A program made the position numbers and the translations under genes. Below are positions 24,789 to 33,590 of a DNA stretch of 64,000 bases, piece by piece; position 1 is the stretch's first letter; each line of letters starts with the position of its first letter. Origin of the DNA: Acidobacteriota bacterium. Lineage in GTDB: Bacteria; Acidobacteriota; Terriglobia; Acidiferrales; UBA7541. The stretch spans positions 24,175-88,174 of the forward strand of contig JABCZN010000020.1 in the NCBI GenBank assembly GCA_013289665.1. Direction: 5' to 3'. The notes under the pieces were generated by a model. It was not told the DNA's origin and searched no databases. It was given only the letters and a program-made list of their open reading frames with translations.

Positions 24789-25516
24789 GGGGCAAGAGAC
24801 TGCTCGACGGGAGAAGCGATGGCGTCGCGGACGCGTTGTTTCAGCGTGGGGATGTCGTCTTTGGTCAGGCCTTTGGTTTCGATGGTGTCGTGAAGGTAGA
24901 CGGTGATGGTGGCGGGGCGAAGGAGCCAGTGGCCGGTGCGGAGATGGTGGAACGAGCCGACGAGGCTGGCAGGGACGATGGGTACGCCAAGCTGCTGGGC
25001 GAGGCGGAAGCCGCCTTCTTCGAAATCGTTGATGTGGCCGTCGCGAGTGCGCTTGGCTTCGGGGAAGACAATGAGGCTGACGCCGCTGTTGATGGCTTCC
25101 TGTGTGAGCCGCCAGAGACGCTTCAGATCCCTGGGGCTGCGGACGCTGGGGACAGGAACGTTGCCAAAGCGCTTCATCAGCCAGCCGTAAATCGGGATGC
25201 GGAAATGGGATTCAAGTTCCCAGCCGCGCACAAGCTGCGGAATGGCGCAATAAAGGATGAAGGGATCGAACAGGTTGACGTGGTTGACCATGAAGAACGA
25301 GGTGCGCGTGCGGTCGAAGCCGGGGGATTCCTTGACCACCACTTTCGCGCCCGAGAAAAAGGCGATGCGGCGGCAGAGGCCACGCTGGAGATAATCGTGC
25401 TTGCGCGGATCGAGAACGACGGCGAGTGCGATGAGCACTGGCACAACGATCAGGAAGTGCAGCCAGCTCATCCCCCAAAGAAACGCGCTGCGCAGGATTT
25501 CCCAGAGACGCTTCAT
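24782..25516 (-). CDS. 1-acyl-sn-glycerol-3-phosphate acyltransferase-type enzyme (PlsC family)
   Basis: The protein has 244 residues, an N-terminal membrane helix (about 12-36), the catalytic H-x4-D motif as NHVNLFD (His79, Asp84) and the substrate-binding FPEAKRTRDG block near 150. PlsC enzymes acylate lysophosphatidic acid in phospholipid synthesis. It is the last gene of the long minus-strand operon and overlaps the DAG-kinase-like gene by 4 bp. In this context the acyl donor may be an acyl-ACP or acyl-CoA made by the ligases upstream. The general housekeeping role is also possible. Confidence 0.87.
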   Translation of the reverse strand: MKRLWEILRSAFLWGMSWLHFLIVVPVLIALAVVLDPRKHDYLQRGLCRRIAFFSGAKVVVKESPGFDRTRTSFFMVNHVNLFDPFILYCAIPQLVRGWELESHFRIPIYGWLMKRFGNVPVPSVRSPRDLKRLWRLTQEAINSGVSLIVFPEAKRTRDGHINDFEEGGFRLAQQLGVPIVPASLVGSFHHLRTGHWLLRPATITVYLHDTIETKGLTKDDIPTLKQRVRDAIASPVEQSLAPK

Positions 25517-26415
25517 ACGTAGACATCCATCGCGCCGGGCAGGATGTCCAACGTTTTGACATTCACGGTGACAATTTCGCCGTCAATCATCACATCCACG
25601 GGAGCGTCTAGTGCAAACTCGACTTTCCTCACGCGACGGGTTTCAGAGAGCGGGTGCTGGGTGTGCGTGCCGTCATAGAGGCGCGGCAACATTTTCAGCA
25701 GGCCCAGGCGGCCGATAGGGCCCCAGCGGACGAATTCGATGTAACCGTCGGTGGGGTCGGCGGTTGGAGCGATCATCATGGTGCCGCCGGTGTATTTACT
25801 GTTGCTGAACGCGAGGAAGAGGCAAGAGCGTTCGTCCCAGAAGGTTTCGGCGTCACTGCGAAGCTTGAAAGCACGGCGCTTGAGCTGCGCGACGCGCACA
25901 AAGACCCCAAGAAGATATCCGAAATGGCCCAGAAATTTGAAGCGGCGGTTGGCGAGAGCGCCGACGTCGGCGGTGAAGCCGATGCTCATAAGGTTGAGCG
26001 AATAGATGGTGCCGCTGGCATGGCACAGGCGGAGGACATCCACGCGGCGCTTGCGGCCGGCGAACAGGGCTTCGATGGAAGATTCCGCTCCTTTGTCGGT
26101 GAAATCGCGCAGGAAGGAATTGCCAGTGCCCATGGGGAGGAAGCCCAGTTCGATGCGGTCGGTTTTTACCTGGCGCGAGAAGATGCCGTTAATGATTTCA
26201 TGCGCGGTGCCGTCGCCGCCGACGGCGAGGAAGCGGCGGTAGCCCTGGTCGTACGCTTCGCGAGCGAGCTGTAACGCGTGCCCCGAAGCCATGGAAGCAA
26301 TAGCGTCCACGCGCAGGCCTTTCGCCTTGAGGCGGGCAAGTTGCGCTCCGGCGAGCTTTGCGGAGCGTCCGCCGCCTGCTGCCGGATTCACGATGGCTAG
26401 AAATTTATCGGTCAC
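25513..26415 (-). CDS. Diacylglycerol/sphingosine kinase-type lipid kinase (YegS/DagK_cat family)
   Basis: A 300-residue protein beginning with the family signature AIVNPAAGGGRS and with the nucleotide-binding GGDGT at 66-70, followed by FLPMGTGNSFLRD. These motifs belong to lipid kinases that phosphorylate diacylglycerol or related lipids using ATP. It is coupled to PlsC by a 4-bp overlap and lies 36 bp after the acyl ligase gene. A lipid kinase next to PlsC suggests making of a phosphatidic-acid-like intermediate. Confidence 0.88.
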   Translation of the reverse strand: MTDKFLAIVNPAAGGGRSAKLAGAQLARLKAKGLRVDAIASMASGHALQLAREAYDQGYRRFLAVGGDGTAHEIINGIFSRQVKTDRIELGFLPMGTGNSFLRDFTDKGAESSIEALFAGRKRRVDVLRLCHASGTIYSLNLMSIGFTADVGALANRRFKFLGHFGYLLGVFVRVAQLKRRAFKLRSDAETFWDERSCLFLAFSNSKYTGGTMMIAPTADPTDGYIEFVRWGPIGRLGLLKMLPRLYDGTHTQHPLSETRRVRKVEFALDAPVDVMIDGEIVTVNVKTLDILPGAMDVYV

Positions 26416-26451
26416 GGTTTTGCCGGATTGGGCATTCTACCTGTTTCGCGC

Positions 26452-28161
26452 TTAAATCGGCAGGATGGATTGCTCCCGATCAAGCGCGGAAAGGCGCTGG
26501 GCTAGTTCGCTGCGTTTGATTTTCAGCGAGGCGGTCAGCGGAAAATCTTCCTGATAGATCACCAGGCCGTGGACGCGCTTGTAATTCGTGAGGCGGGCGT
26601 TGCGCGTGGAGATCTCGGACTCGAGTTCGGAACTGAACACCTGGCCGGGCTCCAAGTGAATAACGAGGAGAAGTTTTTCGTTGAGCATGGAGCGCTGGGA
26701 CCAGATAAAGTTGGCGGCGAAGACGCAGAATTCCTTTACCTGCAGGCCTTCGAAGGCTTGCTCCACGTCTTCGGCATAGACGTTTTTTCCCTCTTCGGTA
26801 ACGATCATGTTTTTCTTGCGGCCAAAGAGCTGCAGGTGGCCGGTGGAGTCGAAGCGGCCCATGTCGCCGGTGCGCAGCCAGCCATCCACGACGGTTTCGG
26901 CGGTGAGCGCGGGCTCGTTCAGGTAGCCGGCCATGACGGTTTTGCTGCCAACAGTGACTTCGCCGATGCCGTCGCTATCGGCATTGCGGATCTGGACCGC
27001 CATTCCAGGAAGCGGCTTGCCGACGGTATCCGCGCGGAACGGTTTCAGATCGTTGACGGTGACCGCGGTGCCGGCTTCGGTGAGGCCGTAACCGTTGGCG
27101 ACGGGAATTCCCAAATCATAGAAGAATTGCAGCGTCCGCGGCTCGGTGAAGGCGCCGCCGACGATGATAGCTTCGAGCTTTCCGCCGAAGCTAGCGTGGA
27201 CTTCACCGAGGAGTTTGCGGCTGAGCCAGGGGCGCGGGCGGTCTTTGGTGAGCAAGCGATTGATGTTGCGAAGGGCGTCAAACGCTTTGCGCTTGGATTC
27301 GGGAAGCGCGTCGAACCGCGCCTGTAGTCCTTTTTGCAAATTTTTCAGGACCAGCGGCACCAGGCTGACGTAAGTGATTTCGTATTTGGGAAAAGCTTCG
27401 CGGACGTACTCAGGACGCAGCGTGCGGAGATGGACGACGGCGGCGCCGCAAGTGAAGGGCCCGAAAAAACCGACCATGAAATCGATGGCGTGATTGGTGG
27501 GAAGGATGCTGAGGTAGCGCACGCCGGGCCAGAAGGGATAGAGCGAGGTGAGCGCCATGCACTGCTCGAGATAATTTTCGTGCGTCATCATGCAGCCTTT
27601 GGGAGTTCCGCCGGTGCCGGAGGAGTAGACAATGCAGGCGACGTCGTGCCTTTTTTGCGGGACGAACGCGGGTGCGTTTACCCCTTTGCGTTCTTCCCAG
27701 CGCTCCGCGCCGGCCATATCTGCGTTCTCGGGGGCTTCCGTGGCAAGGACTGTCTTTAAATTTGCGGCGGCGCGCGCGGGAGGAATGCTTAGCTGGCGCC
27801 AGATGCCGTATTCGGTGATGAGAACTTTCGCGGCGGAGTGTTTCAGAAGCTGCCACTGCTCTTCGGGCTTGAGCTTGAAGTCCAGCGGCACGAGCGTGGC
27901 GCCGCAAAAGAAAATCGCGTACGCGGAAATCAGCCACTTGGACTGATTGGTCATGATAATGGCGACGCGGTCGCCGGGGACGATGCCCAGATCCTGCAGC
28001 GATTTAGCGAGGGGAATAGCCCTGTCCTTGAAGTTGCGGTAGGTGAGGCGCTGCTTTTCCTCACCGCGGTCGGACTCGATCAGGCAGACTTCGGTGGGCC
28101 AGGTCTCCAAAGCGTCGCGGAGCGCTTCACCGACGGAATTATATTTCCTTAAATCGAGCAT
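26452..28161 (-). CDS. AMP-dependent acyl ligase 1 (long-chain acyl-CoA/acyl-ACP synthetase type)
   Basis: A 569-residue ANL-superfamily enzyme. The phosphate-binding loop VYSSGTGGTPKGC, the A5-type NGYGLTEAGT, the YLN-EPALT...GWLRTGDMG block and the C-terminal Lys region (LTASLKIKR) are all readable. It activates a carboxylic acid as AMP ester and passes it to a thiol. The gene overlaps the ACP gene by one base (TGATG), so the acceptor is likely the ACP's phosphopantetheine. The acyl chain is unknown. Confidence 0.9.
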   Translation of the reverse strand: MLDLRKYNSVGEALRDALETWPTEVCLIESDRGEEKQRLTYRNFKDRAIPLAKSLQDLGIVPGDRVAIIMTNQSKWLISAYAIFFCGATLVPLDFKLKPEEQWQLLKHSAAKVLITEYGIWRQLSIPPARAAANLKTVLATEAPENADMAGAERWEERKGVNAPAFVPQKRHDVACIVYSSGTGGTPKGCMMTHENYLEQCMALTSLYPFWPGVRYLSILPTNHAIDFMVGFFGPFTCGAAVVHLRTLRPEYVREAFPKYEITYVSLVPLVLKNLQKGLQARFDALPESKRKAFDALRNINRLLTKDRPRPWLSRKLLGEVHASFGGKLEAIIVGGAFTEPRTLQFFYDLGIPVANGYGLTEAGTAVTVNDLKPFRADTVGKPLPGMAVQIRNADSDGIGEVTVGSKTVMAGYLNEPALTAETVVDGWLRTGDMGRFDSTGHLQLFGRKKNMIVTEEGKNVYAEDVEQAFEGLQVKEFCVFAANFIWSQRSMLNEKLLLVIHLEPGQVFSSELESEISTRNARLTNYKRVHGLVIYQEDFPLTASLKIKRSELAQRLSALDREQSILPI

Positions 28162-28403
28162 CAGAGGCGGGCTTGAATGCGCTGGGCGAGGGTTTTGAAG
28201 TCGCTGACGCCCTGAACTTCGTAGTCGGGGAGCTCGATGCGGAAATGATTTTCGAGGCGGGAGAGCATTTCTAGAGCCTGCAGGCTGTCAATGCCGAGTT
28301 TTTTGTAGAAATCGTCCTCGGCCGTGAGGGATCCCGCGGGAACTTTGAACTGCTTGGTGGCGAGCTCGAGGATCTCCTGCGTGGTCTGTTCGATGGTGCG
28401 CAT
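28161..28403 (-). CDS. Acyl carrier protein
   Basis: An 80-residue acidic protein with Ser40 in LGIDSLQALEML, the phosphopantetheine attachment site, inside an ACP four-helix pattern. It differs from the housekeeping AcpP (DSLD) by DSLQA, as in dedicated ACPs of secondary pathways. It is coupled to the acyl ligase, which probably loads it. A GTAGTGGCC-type palindrome lies between it and the LuxR gene. Confidence 0.9.
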   Translation of the reverse strand: MRTIEQTTQEILELATKQFKVPAGSLTAEDDFYKKLGIDSLQALEMLSRLENHFRIELPDYEVQGVSDFKTLAQRIQARL

Positions 28404-28497
28404 ATACGTTCAATTTATCATCCCCGGGGTTGGAAGGAAAACGGAAGGAGAAGAGAAGATATCAGCACACAGACCACGGAGGACAACAAGATGACCC

Positions 28498-28527
28498 GTA
28501 GTGGCCGATCTTAAGATCGGCGACTAC
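28498..28527. repeat. Intergenic palindrome, GGCC..TCTTAAGA..GGCC family
   Basis: A near-perfect 30-bp palindrome: GTAG-t-GGCCGATCT and its inverse AGATCGGC-g-ACTAC meet at the centre TTAA. It overlaps the stop codon of the LuxR-type gene. A related palindrome with the same core spacing is at 41326-41347 at the end of leuB. It could act as a transcription or mRNA-stability element; no T-run is present. Confidence 0.7.
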
Positions 28528-29159
28528 AGAAGAATGAGGCCGTTGCGCATGCCGATCGAGACGGCTTCGGCGCGCGAGGCTGCGCCCAGTTTGCCGAGGA
28601 TGGAAGCGACGTGGAATTTGGCAGTGTGTTCCGAGATTTTGAGCTTTCCGGCGATTTCCTTGTTGCCGAGGCCCGAGGCAAGCAGGCGCAGCACTTCCCT
28701 TTCGCGGGTAGTGAGGGGCTCGGCTAATTCGTCCGGGGGAACCGTGCGGCCGGGCGCGGAACGAATCGAGGAGCCTGCTTCGGAGGGGAGCACGACCAGT
28801 TCGCGAACGACAGCTTCGAGGGCGGCGGCCAGCTGCTGCGGTTCGGGAGATGGCGGGAGAATTCCGCGCACTCCGAGGCGCAAGGCTTGGGAGACGACTT
28901 CGGGCGGAGCGCCGGGAAGCAGCAGTATCACCGGTGATTCGCGCGCCACGCCACTTTGCTGCAGAAATTCGAAGAAGTCCTCCAGCGAGGTGTCGCTCGC
29001 GTCAATGAGGATGGCATCGAGATCCTTCTCGGCGAACGCATCGGCGGCGTCTTCGACTACGGCGAAGCTGTCCACAACCTCAAACCCCTGCGCGTGAAGA
29101 AGGGATTCGAGCGCTCGCCGGGCGCGGGCCGCGGCCGCGACGATGAGCACGCTGATCAC
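28524..29159 (-). CDS. NarL/LuxR-type regulator with degenerate receiver domain
   Basis: A 211-residue protein. The receiver domain (about 1-115) keeps the phosphorylation-position Asp53 in LIDASD, but the acidic pair that should bind metal at residues 8-9 is Ala-Ala, and the conserved Lys region reads ILPPSPEP. A regular LuxR HTH lies at about 148-205 (LTTREREVLRLLASG, NKEIAGKLKISEHTAKFHV). It thus looks like a pseudo-receiver regulator, not controlled by a classic histidine kinase. It overlaps the HtrA gene by 4 bp and probably regulates this operon. Confidence 0.82.
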   Translation of the reverse strand: MISVLIVAAAARARRALESLLHAQGFEVVDSFAVVEDAADAFAEKDLDAILIDASDTSLEDFFEFLQQSGVARESPVILLLPGAPPEVVSQALRLGVRGILPPSPEPQQLAAALEAVVRELVVLPSEAGSSIRSAPGRTVPPDELAEPLTTREREVLRLLASGLGNKEIAGKLKISEHTAKFHVASILGKLGAASRAEAVSIGMRNGLILL

Positions 29160-30019
29160 GCGGCGACGGCTCCTCCCTGCCTGCTCCTGGCGCGGAGTTG
29201 CACGCTGACCTTGCGCACACGGGTGTAGTCTCCGCGCAAAAATTGCAGGCGCAGTAGGCTTCCGCCGTTTTCGTCGAGAGCGTCTGCGAGATCGTCGGGG
29301 GAACGAAATGTTTTCTTTTCCGAGCCAAGCAAAATGTCTCCGGGCAGCAACGAAGCCAAAAAAGCCGGGCCGGCTGGCTCAATGCCGAGAACGAGCAGGC
29401 CAATCTCCTGCCGGCTGGCGCTTGGAAGGCGAACGGAAGTAAGCGTAACGCCGAGCCAGTTTTTACCGGACTGGCTCTGCAGAAAACGGCGCACATCGTT
29501 GCTGGGAATGGCCAGCGCGAGACTTCCCGCGACCATGGAGTTGATGCCGATAACCCGGCCGTGCGCATCCGTCAGCGGACCGCCGGAATTTCCGGGCGCG
29601 AGGCGGACGTCCGACTGAACCCAGTTCCGAGAGCCAAGGCCACGCAAAGGTCCAACCGCTTGAACAATTCCCGTGGTGAGCGCGCCCAGAAAACCGAATG
29701 GATTGCCAACCGCGAGAGCAATTTCTCCGGCGCGAACTTCGGAGGAGTCACGGCTGGTCGCCGAGGGGAGATCAGTCGCTCGAATCCGGATCGCCGCAAG
29801 GTCGCGGCGCGAATCCCGGGCGGTGACTTCAGCTTGAAATTCGCGACCATCCCAAAGAGAAATTTTTGCGCGAGGCCCGCGCGCAACATGGGCGTTGGTG
29901 ATGATCAATCCGTCTTCAGACCAAACCACGCCAGAGCCGCTGCCCCGGCCGCCGGGCTGAACGAGAACAGTGGAACGCCGCACGCGTTCGGCAATCTCTC
30001 CGAGTCCCGGGACGCCCAT
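29156..30019 (-). CDS. HtrA/DegP-type serine protease with PDZ domain
   Basis: Start at the ATG at 30019, which has GGGAG 8 bp upstream and follows the stop of the previous gene by 1 bp; longer starts lack a site. The 287-residue protein has a complete trypsin-like triad: His44 in TNAHV, Asp73 in RDLAA, Ser145 in GNSGGP, and then a PDZ domain (about 195-280). No signal peptide or membrane helix is seen, so it may work in the cytoplasm, unlike most HtrA. It pairs with an inactive-looking paralogue. Confidence 0.85.
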   Translation of the reverse strand: MGVPGLGEIAERVRRSTVLVQPGGRGSGSGVVWSEDGLIITNAHVARGPRAKISLWDGREFQAEVTARDSRRDLAAIRIRATDLPSATSRDSSEVRAGEIALAVGNPFGFLGALTTGIVQAVGPLRGLGSRNWVQSDVRLAPGNSGGPLTDAHGRVIGINSMVAGSLALAIPSNDVRRFLQSQSGKNWLGVTLTSVRLPSASRQEIGLLVLGIEPAGPAFLASLLPGDILLGSEKKTFRSPDDLADALDENGGSLLRLQFLRGDYTRVRKVSVQLRARSRQGGAVAA

Positions 30020-30020
30020 C

Positions 30021-30935
30021 TCAGACGCTCCCATTGGGGCGTTCGGCGATGGCGATGCTGACGTCGCGGGGCTCGCCGCCGCGAAGAAAGCGGGCGGTGA
30101 CGGATTTTCCGATGTTCTCGCCATGCAGATGGGCCTGGACATCCTCGAGCCGCGCGACAGGTTTGGTGTTCAGCGAGACCAGAATGTCTCCGATCACTAC
30201 CCCGGCATTGTGAGCGGGCCCACCGGGTTCGACTTCCAGTACGATTGCGGCGGTTTTTTCCCGGCGCTGCAAGGTCTCTCTGAGATTCTCGGGGAGGCGA
30301 ACCGGTTGCAATCCGACTCCGAGGTACCCGCGGGGGATGCGGCCTTCGGCAAGGAGTGCCTGCACCACGCGGTTCACGGTCGCAACGGGCAGAGCCAGGG
30401 CACCCGTAGGAGCGAATTTAGGAGTGGCGATGCCGGCCACGCTACCTTCGGCGTCCACAACTGCGCCACCGACTCCGGTGCGTTGCAAGGCGACATCCAG
30501 GCGAACGTAGGGAGACAGGGAAAGGCCACCCCAGAGGCGGCGCTCGTTCGCAACCATGCTGACGAAGGCCAGCGCGGCAACGGGGCCGCTGGCGCGGGTG
30601 CGTCCGACGACGAGCGTGAGGTCGCCCGGGTGGAGCGTCGCACTATCGCTGAACGACGGAACGGCGCGGCTCGCTTCTTCGCACTTCAATACGGCGATGT
30701 CGGTGGACGAGTCGCGGCCCGCGAGTTTGGCGCCCGCTACCTTGCCCTCTGGCAGTGCCACCTGGATATCTTCATCGCGCTGCAGGGCGTGCTCAGCAGT
30801 GACGATGATGCCGGGCCGCCAGATGACGCCGCTCGATGAGCCGCGTGATTCAGTATGAACCGCAACGACGTGCGCACCGGATTTAGCGGTGGTCTGGGCG
30901 AGCTCTTTTGAAAGTGTTGCCCATTCAGATGACAT
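30021..30935 (-). CDS. HtrA-like protein lacking the catalytic serine, with PDZ domain
   Basis: Start at 30935, with GGAGG 8 bp upstream. In this 304-residue protein His49 (TAEHAL) and Asp79 (STDIAVL) are kept, but the nucleophile loop reads TGVGGAVVD at 153-161 and has no serine. A PDZ domain follows at about 205-295. It is therefore expected to be a binding-only paralogue. There is no signal peptide. It lies 1 bp before the active HtrA gene, so the two products are probably made together and may form a mixed complex. Confidence 0.83.
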   Translation of the reverse strand: MSSEWATLSKELAQTTAKSGAHVVAVHTESRGSSSGVIWRPGIIVTAEHALQRDEDIQVALPEGKVAGAKLAGRDSSTDIAVLKCEEASRAVPSFSDSATLHPGDLTLVVGRTRASGPVAALAFVSMVANERRLWGGLSLSPYVRLDVALQRTGVGGAVVDAEGSVAGIATPKFAPTGALALPVATVNRVVQALLAEGRIPRGYLGVGLQPVRLPENLRETLQRREKTAAIVLEVEPGGPAHNAGVVIGDILVSLNTKPVARLEDVQAHLHGENIGKSVTARFLRGGEPRDVSIAIAERPNGSV

Positions 30936-31069
30936 AGTTCTTACCTCCATCATTAGAGTGACAGAGGAAGAAATTCGGGACATCCGCCATTTGGCTAGGT
31001 GGGACGAAAAGAAGGAGTTCACCACACAGAACACGCAGGGCCACAGAAAAAGAGCAGCGGAAAGGCGGA

Positions 31070-31918
31070 TTACTGTTTGGGGGAGACGGGTAGGTGCTTC
31101 ATAGGGTCGTCGGATTCGACGAAGCGGCGGAGGCTTTCGATGACCGCGGGGCGGTTGAAGAGTTTGCAGAAGAGTTCAACTTCTTCGCGGAGTTCCTGGT
31201 AGGGGATGGGCTTGATGAATTTCTTGGCGGCGACGCGGGCTTCGATGTCGAACTTGGTGATTTGCCGGGCCATCGAGCGGGCAACTTCAAGCGCGTAGCC
31301 TTCGCCGGCTAAGTGCGAGATGAGACCGGCTTGATGAGCCGCTTCGGCTTTGACCGTGCGGCCGGTGAAGAGCAGATCGCGGATGAAACCGTTGCCGACG
31401 TCGCGCCGCAGGCGGGGGATTCCGCCGAAGCCGGGGATGAAACCAAGTCGCAGCTCGGGAAAACCGAAGCGCGCCATTTTGTCGGCGACAATGAGATCGC
31501 AGAGGACAGCGAGTTCGAGGCCGCCGCCCATGCACAAGCCGTGAACGGCTGCGAGGGTGATGAAGGGAGCGGCATCAATGGCATTGGCCACGCGGTGGAT
31601 GCGCTTGATAAAAATCCGCAGGCCGGCGACGCGTTTCTTGGGCGGAAGTTTCACAGCGTTGTTGTAAAGCTCTTTCAGATCGCCGCCGACGCTGAAGCCG
31701 CCGGGGCGGGCGCTGTTGATGATGCAAGCGCTGGTGATGGGAGCGAGCGTGTCAATGGCGGCGGCGAATTGTTCGAGTTCGCCGAGGAGGAGCGTGCCGA
31801 TTTCGTTGAGCGGTTCGTGGTCGAGGGTGAGTTCGACGACTCCGTCGCGCCACTCCCACCGGAGTCCTTTGCCACGGAATTCTTTCACCGGCGGAAGATT
31901 GCGGCCCTTTTTCTTCAT
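31070..31918 (-). CDS. Enoyl-CoA hydratase/isomerase family protein
   Basis: A 282-residue crotonase-fold protein. The oxyanion-hole segments are readable: SVGGDLKELY near 75-85 and HGLCMGGGLELAVLCD at about 122-137, and PELRLGFIPGFGG follows. The usual catalytic Glu positions are partly retained in GGGLELA and FPELRLG. It handles acyl-CoA or acyl-ACP double bonds. It overlaps the acyl-ligase 2 gene by 4 bp. In the pathway it may shape the chain before reduction. The exact reaction is not readable. Confidence 0.87.
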   Translation of the reverse strand: MKKKGRNLPPVKEFRGKGLRWEWRDGVVELTLDHEPLNEIGTLLLGELEQFAAAIDTLAPITSACIINSARPGGFSVGGDLKELYNNAVKLPPKKRVAGLRIFIKRIHRVANAIDAAPFITLAAVHGLCMGGGLELAVLCDLIVADKMARFGFPELRLGFIPGFGGIPRLRRDVGNGFIRDLLFTGRTVKAEAAHQAGLISHLAGEGYALEVARSMARQITKFDIEARVAAKKFIKPIPYQELREEVELFCKLFNRPAVIESLRRFVESDDPMKHLPVSPKQ

Positions 31919-33585
31919 GCGTTGCTTCCTGCGGCGACGGCGTGTTTGCGATACATCTGGTCGATTTCATCCCGAAAGCGCTTGTTGATGGTGTCGCGTT
32001 TCAATTTGCCGTTGGCGGTAAGCAGAACGTTTTCGGGTGTGAAGACTTCCGAGAGAATGACGAAATTGCGCACCTGGCGGTAGTGCGGAAGTTCGGAGTT
32101 GACCACGTCCAGCGCAGACTGAACGGAGTCCGACGAAACCGATCCGGTGACAAGAGCACAGAGATAGCCGCGGCCGTTGCCGACGATGACGACCTGTTGG
32201 GCGCCGGGAAGGCGCTGGGCGATTTTTTCTTCGATGGGTTCGGGAGCGACGTTGTGGCCGGAGTTGAGAATGATGAGGTTCTTGATGCGGCCGCTGATGC
32301 GCCAGTTGCCGCGCGAGTTCACTTCACCCTGATCGCCGGTGTGGAACCAGCCGTTTTCGAGGACGCGAGCGGTTTCTTCGGGGCGATTCCAGTAGCCGGG
32401 AAAAATATTCGGACCGCTGACAAGGATTTCCTCGTCTTCGCCGGTTTTCATCTCAATGCCGGGAACAGCCTGGCCGACACGGCCGGATTCGCAGGCGATG
32501 CCCGGGTCGTCCATGGTGCAGATGCCGCAGGTTTCCGTGAGGCCGTAAACCTGCCAGATGGGGATACCGAGCATGGCGAAAAATTCCTGGGTTTCGGGAG
32601 CGAGTGGAGCGGAGCCGCAGACCAGGCCGCGCAGATTTGGGCCGAAGCGTTCGCGGATTTTTCCGAAGATGAGTTTTTGCGCGGCGAAGAGCCAGAGGCC
32701 GCCGCCCGATTCACCCTCGCTTTGCTTTTGCCACGCGGCGCGGCCTTTCTTGTAGATGGACTGGATGAGCGAACCGCGCTTGGAGAGGGCTTCTTCGACG
32801 CCGCGCTTCACGCGTTCTAGCAGCGTGGGCACGTTGAAAAAATAGTTGGGAGCGGAGAGGCGGATTTCGTCGGCGAGTTTGTTCAAATCGGCGGAGAGCG
32901 TGAGGACCGTTTCGCGGGTCAGGCAGGACATCATGACGATCCATGAGGCGGCGAAATTGAACGGCAGGTATTGGAAAATGCGGAGGGGCTCACGCGTGTT
33001 TCTGTCGAGACGCTCCATCCAGCCGGTGGTGCAGGAAAGCATGTGGTCGAGATTTTTTGTGTTGAGGCAAACGCCCTTGGGTTCGCCGGAAGTTCCGGAC
33101 GTATAGATGATGGTGACGAGATCAGTGCTCTTGCGCGGATTGGGCGGGCCGGCAATGCCATTTTGCAGCGGAGCGGACTGGAAAATTCCGTCGAACGTGG
33201 CGCAGAGCGGGGCTTCCGGCCAGACTTGCGCGACGCTTTCGCCGACTGCGGCATCGCTCGCGATCAGCAGGCGTGGCGTGCAGTCTTTCATCATGGCGGC
33301 CAACTCTGCCGGTGCTTGACGGGAGTAGAGAGGGACAACGACGATGCCCTCGGCCATCAGAGCAAGATCAATCGCAACCCAGCGAATCGAGTTGGGGCCG
33401 AGCAAAGCGCAGCAATCACCGGCCTCCAAGCCTGTGGCGCGCATGTAGGCTCGCGCGCTCGCGACCTGGTCGAGAAGTTCTGCTCCGGACACGCTGACAA
33501 ACTCCGTCCCGTGAATCTCGCGCAGGACGACGCGGCTGGAAGCTTTGAGCAATTGTGCGAACGTGTTTTCGAGAAAATTAGGCAT
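31915..33585 (-). CDS. AMP-dependent acyl ligase 2
   Basis: A 556-residue ANL enzyme. The IYTSGTSGEPKGV loop near 165, VYGLTETCGI, the WFHTGDQG block and the C-terminal LTANGKLKRD Lys motif are present. It is distinct from ligase 1 (limited similarity outside motifs), so the operon activates two acyl substrates or the same acid for two acceptors. It ends in a 4-bp overlap with the enoyl-CoA hydratase and starts 5 bp after the pyruvyl-transferase-like gene. Confidence 0.9.
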   Translation of the reverse strand: MPNFLENTFAQLLKASSRVVLREIHGTEFVSVSGAELLDQVASARAYMRATGLEAGDCCALLGPNSIRWVAIDLALMAEGIVVVPLYSRQAPAELAAMMKDCTPRLLIASDAAVGESVAQVWPEAPLCATFDGIFQSAPLQNGIAGPPNPRKSTDLVTIIYTSGTSGEPKGVCLNTKNLDHMLSCTTGWMERLDRNTREPLRIFQYLPFNFAASWIVMMSCLTRETVLTLSADLNKLADEIRLSAPNYFFNVPTLLERVKRGVEEALSKRGSLIQSIYKKGRAAWQKQSEGESGGGLWLFAAQKLIFGKIRERFGPNLRGLVCGSAPLAPETQEFFAMLGIPIWQVYGLTETCGICTMDDPGIACESGRVGQAVPGIEMKTGEDEEILVSGPNIFPGYWNRPEETARVLENGWFHTGDQGEVNSRGNWRISGRIKNLIILNSGHNVAPEPIEEKIAQRLPGAQQVVIVGNGRGYLCALVTGSVSSDSVQSALDVVNSELPHYRQVRNFVILSEVFTPENVLLTANGKLKRDTINKRFRDEIDQMYRKHAVAAGSNA

Positions 33586-33590
33586 CGGCT

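Noticed and set aside
30020..30142. Longer start (to 30142) for the active HtrA gene, giving an extra N-terminal segment
   Set aside because: It would overlap the upstream gene by 120 bp, has no ribosome site and adds only a Pro/Ala/Ser-rich shadow of the PDZ-coding strand.
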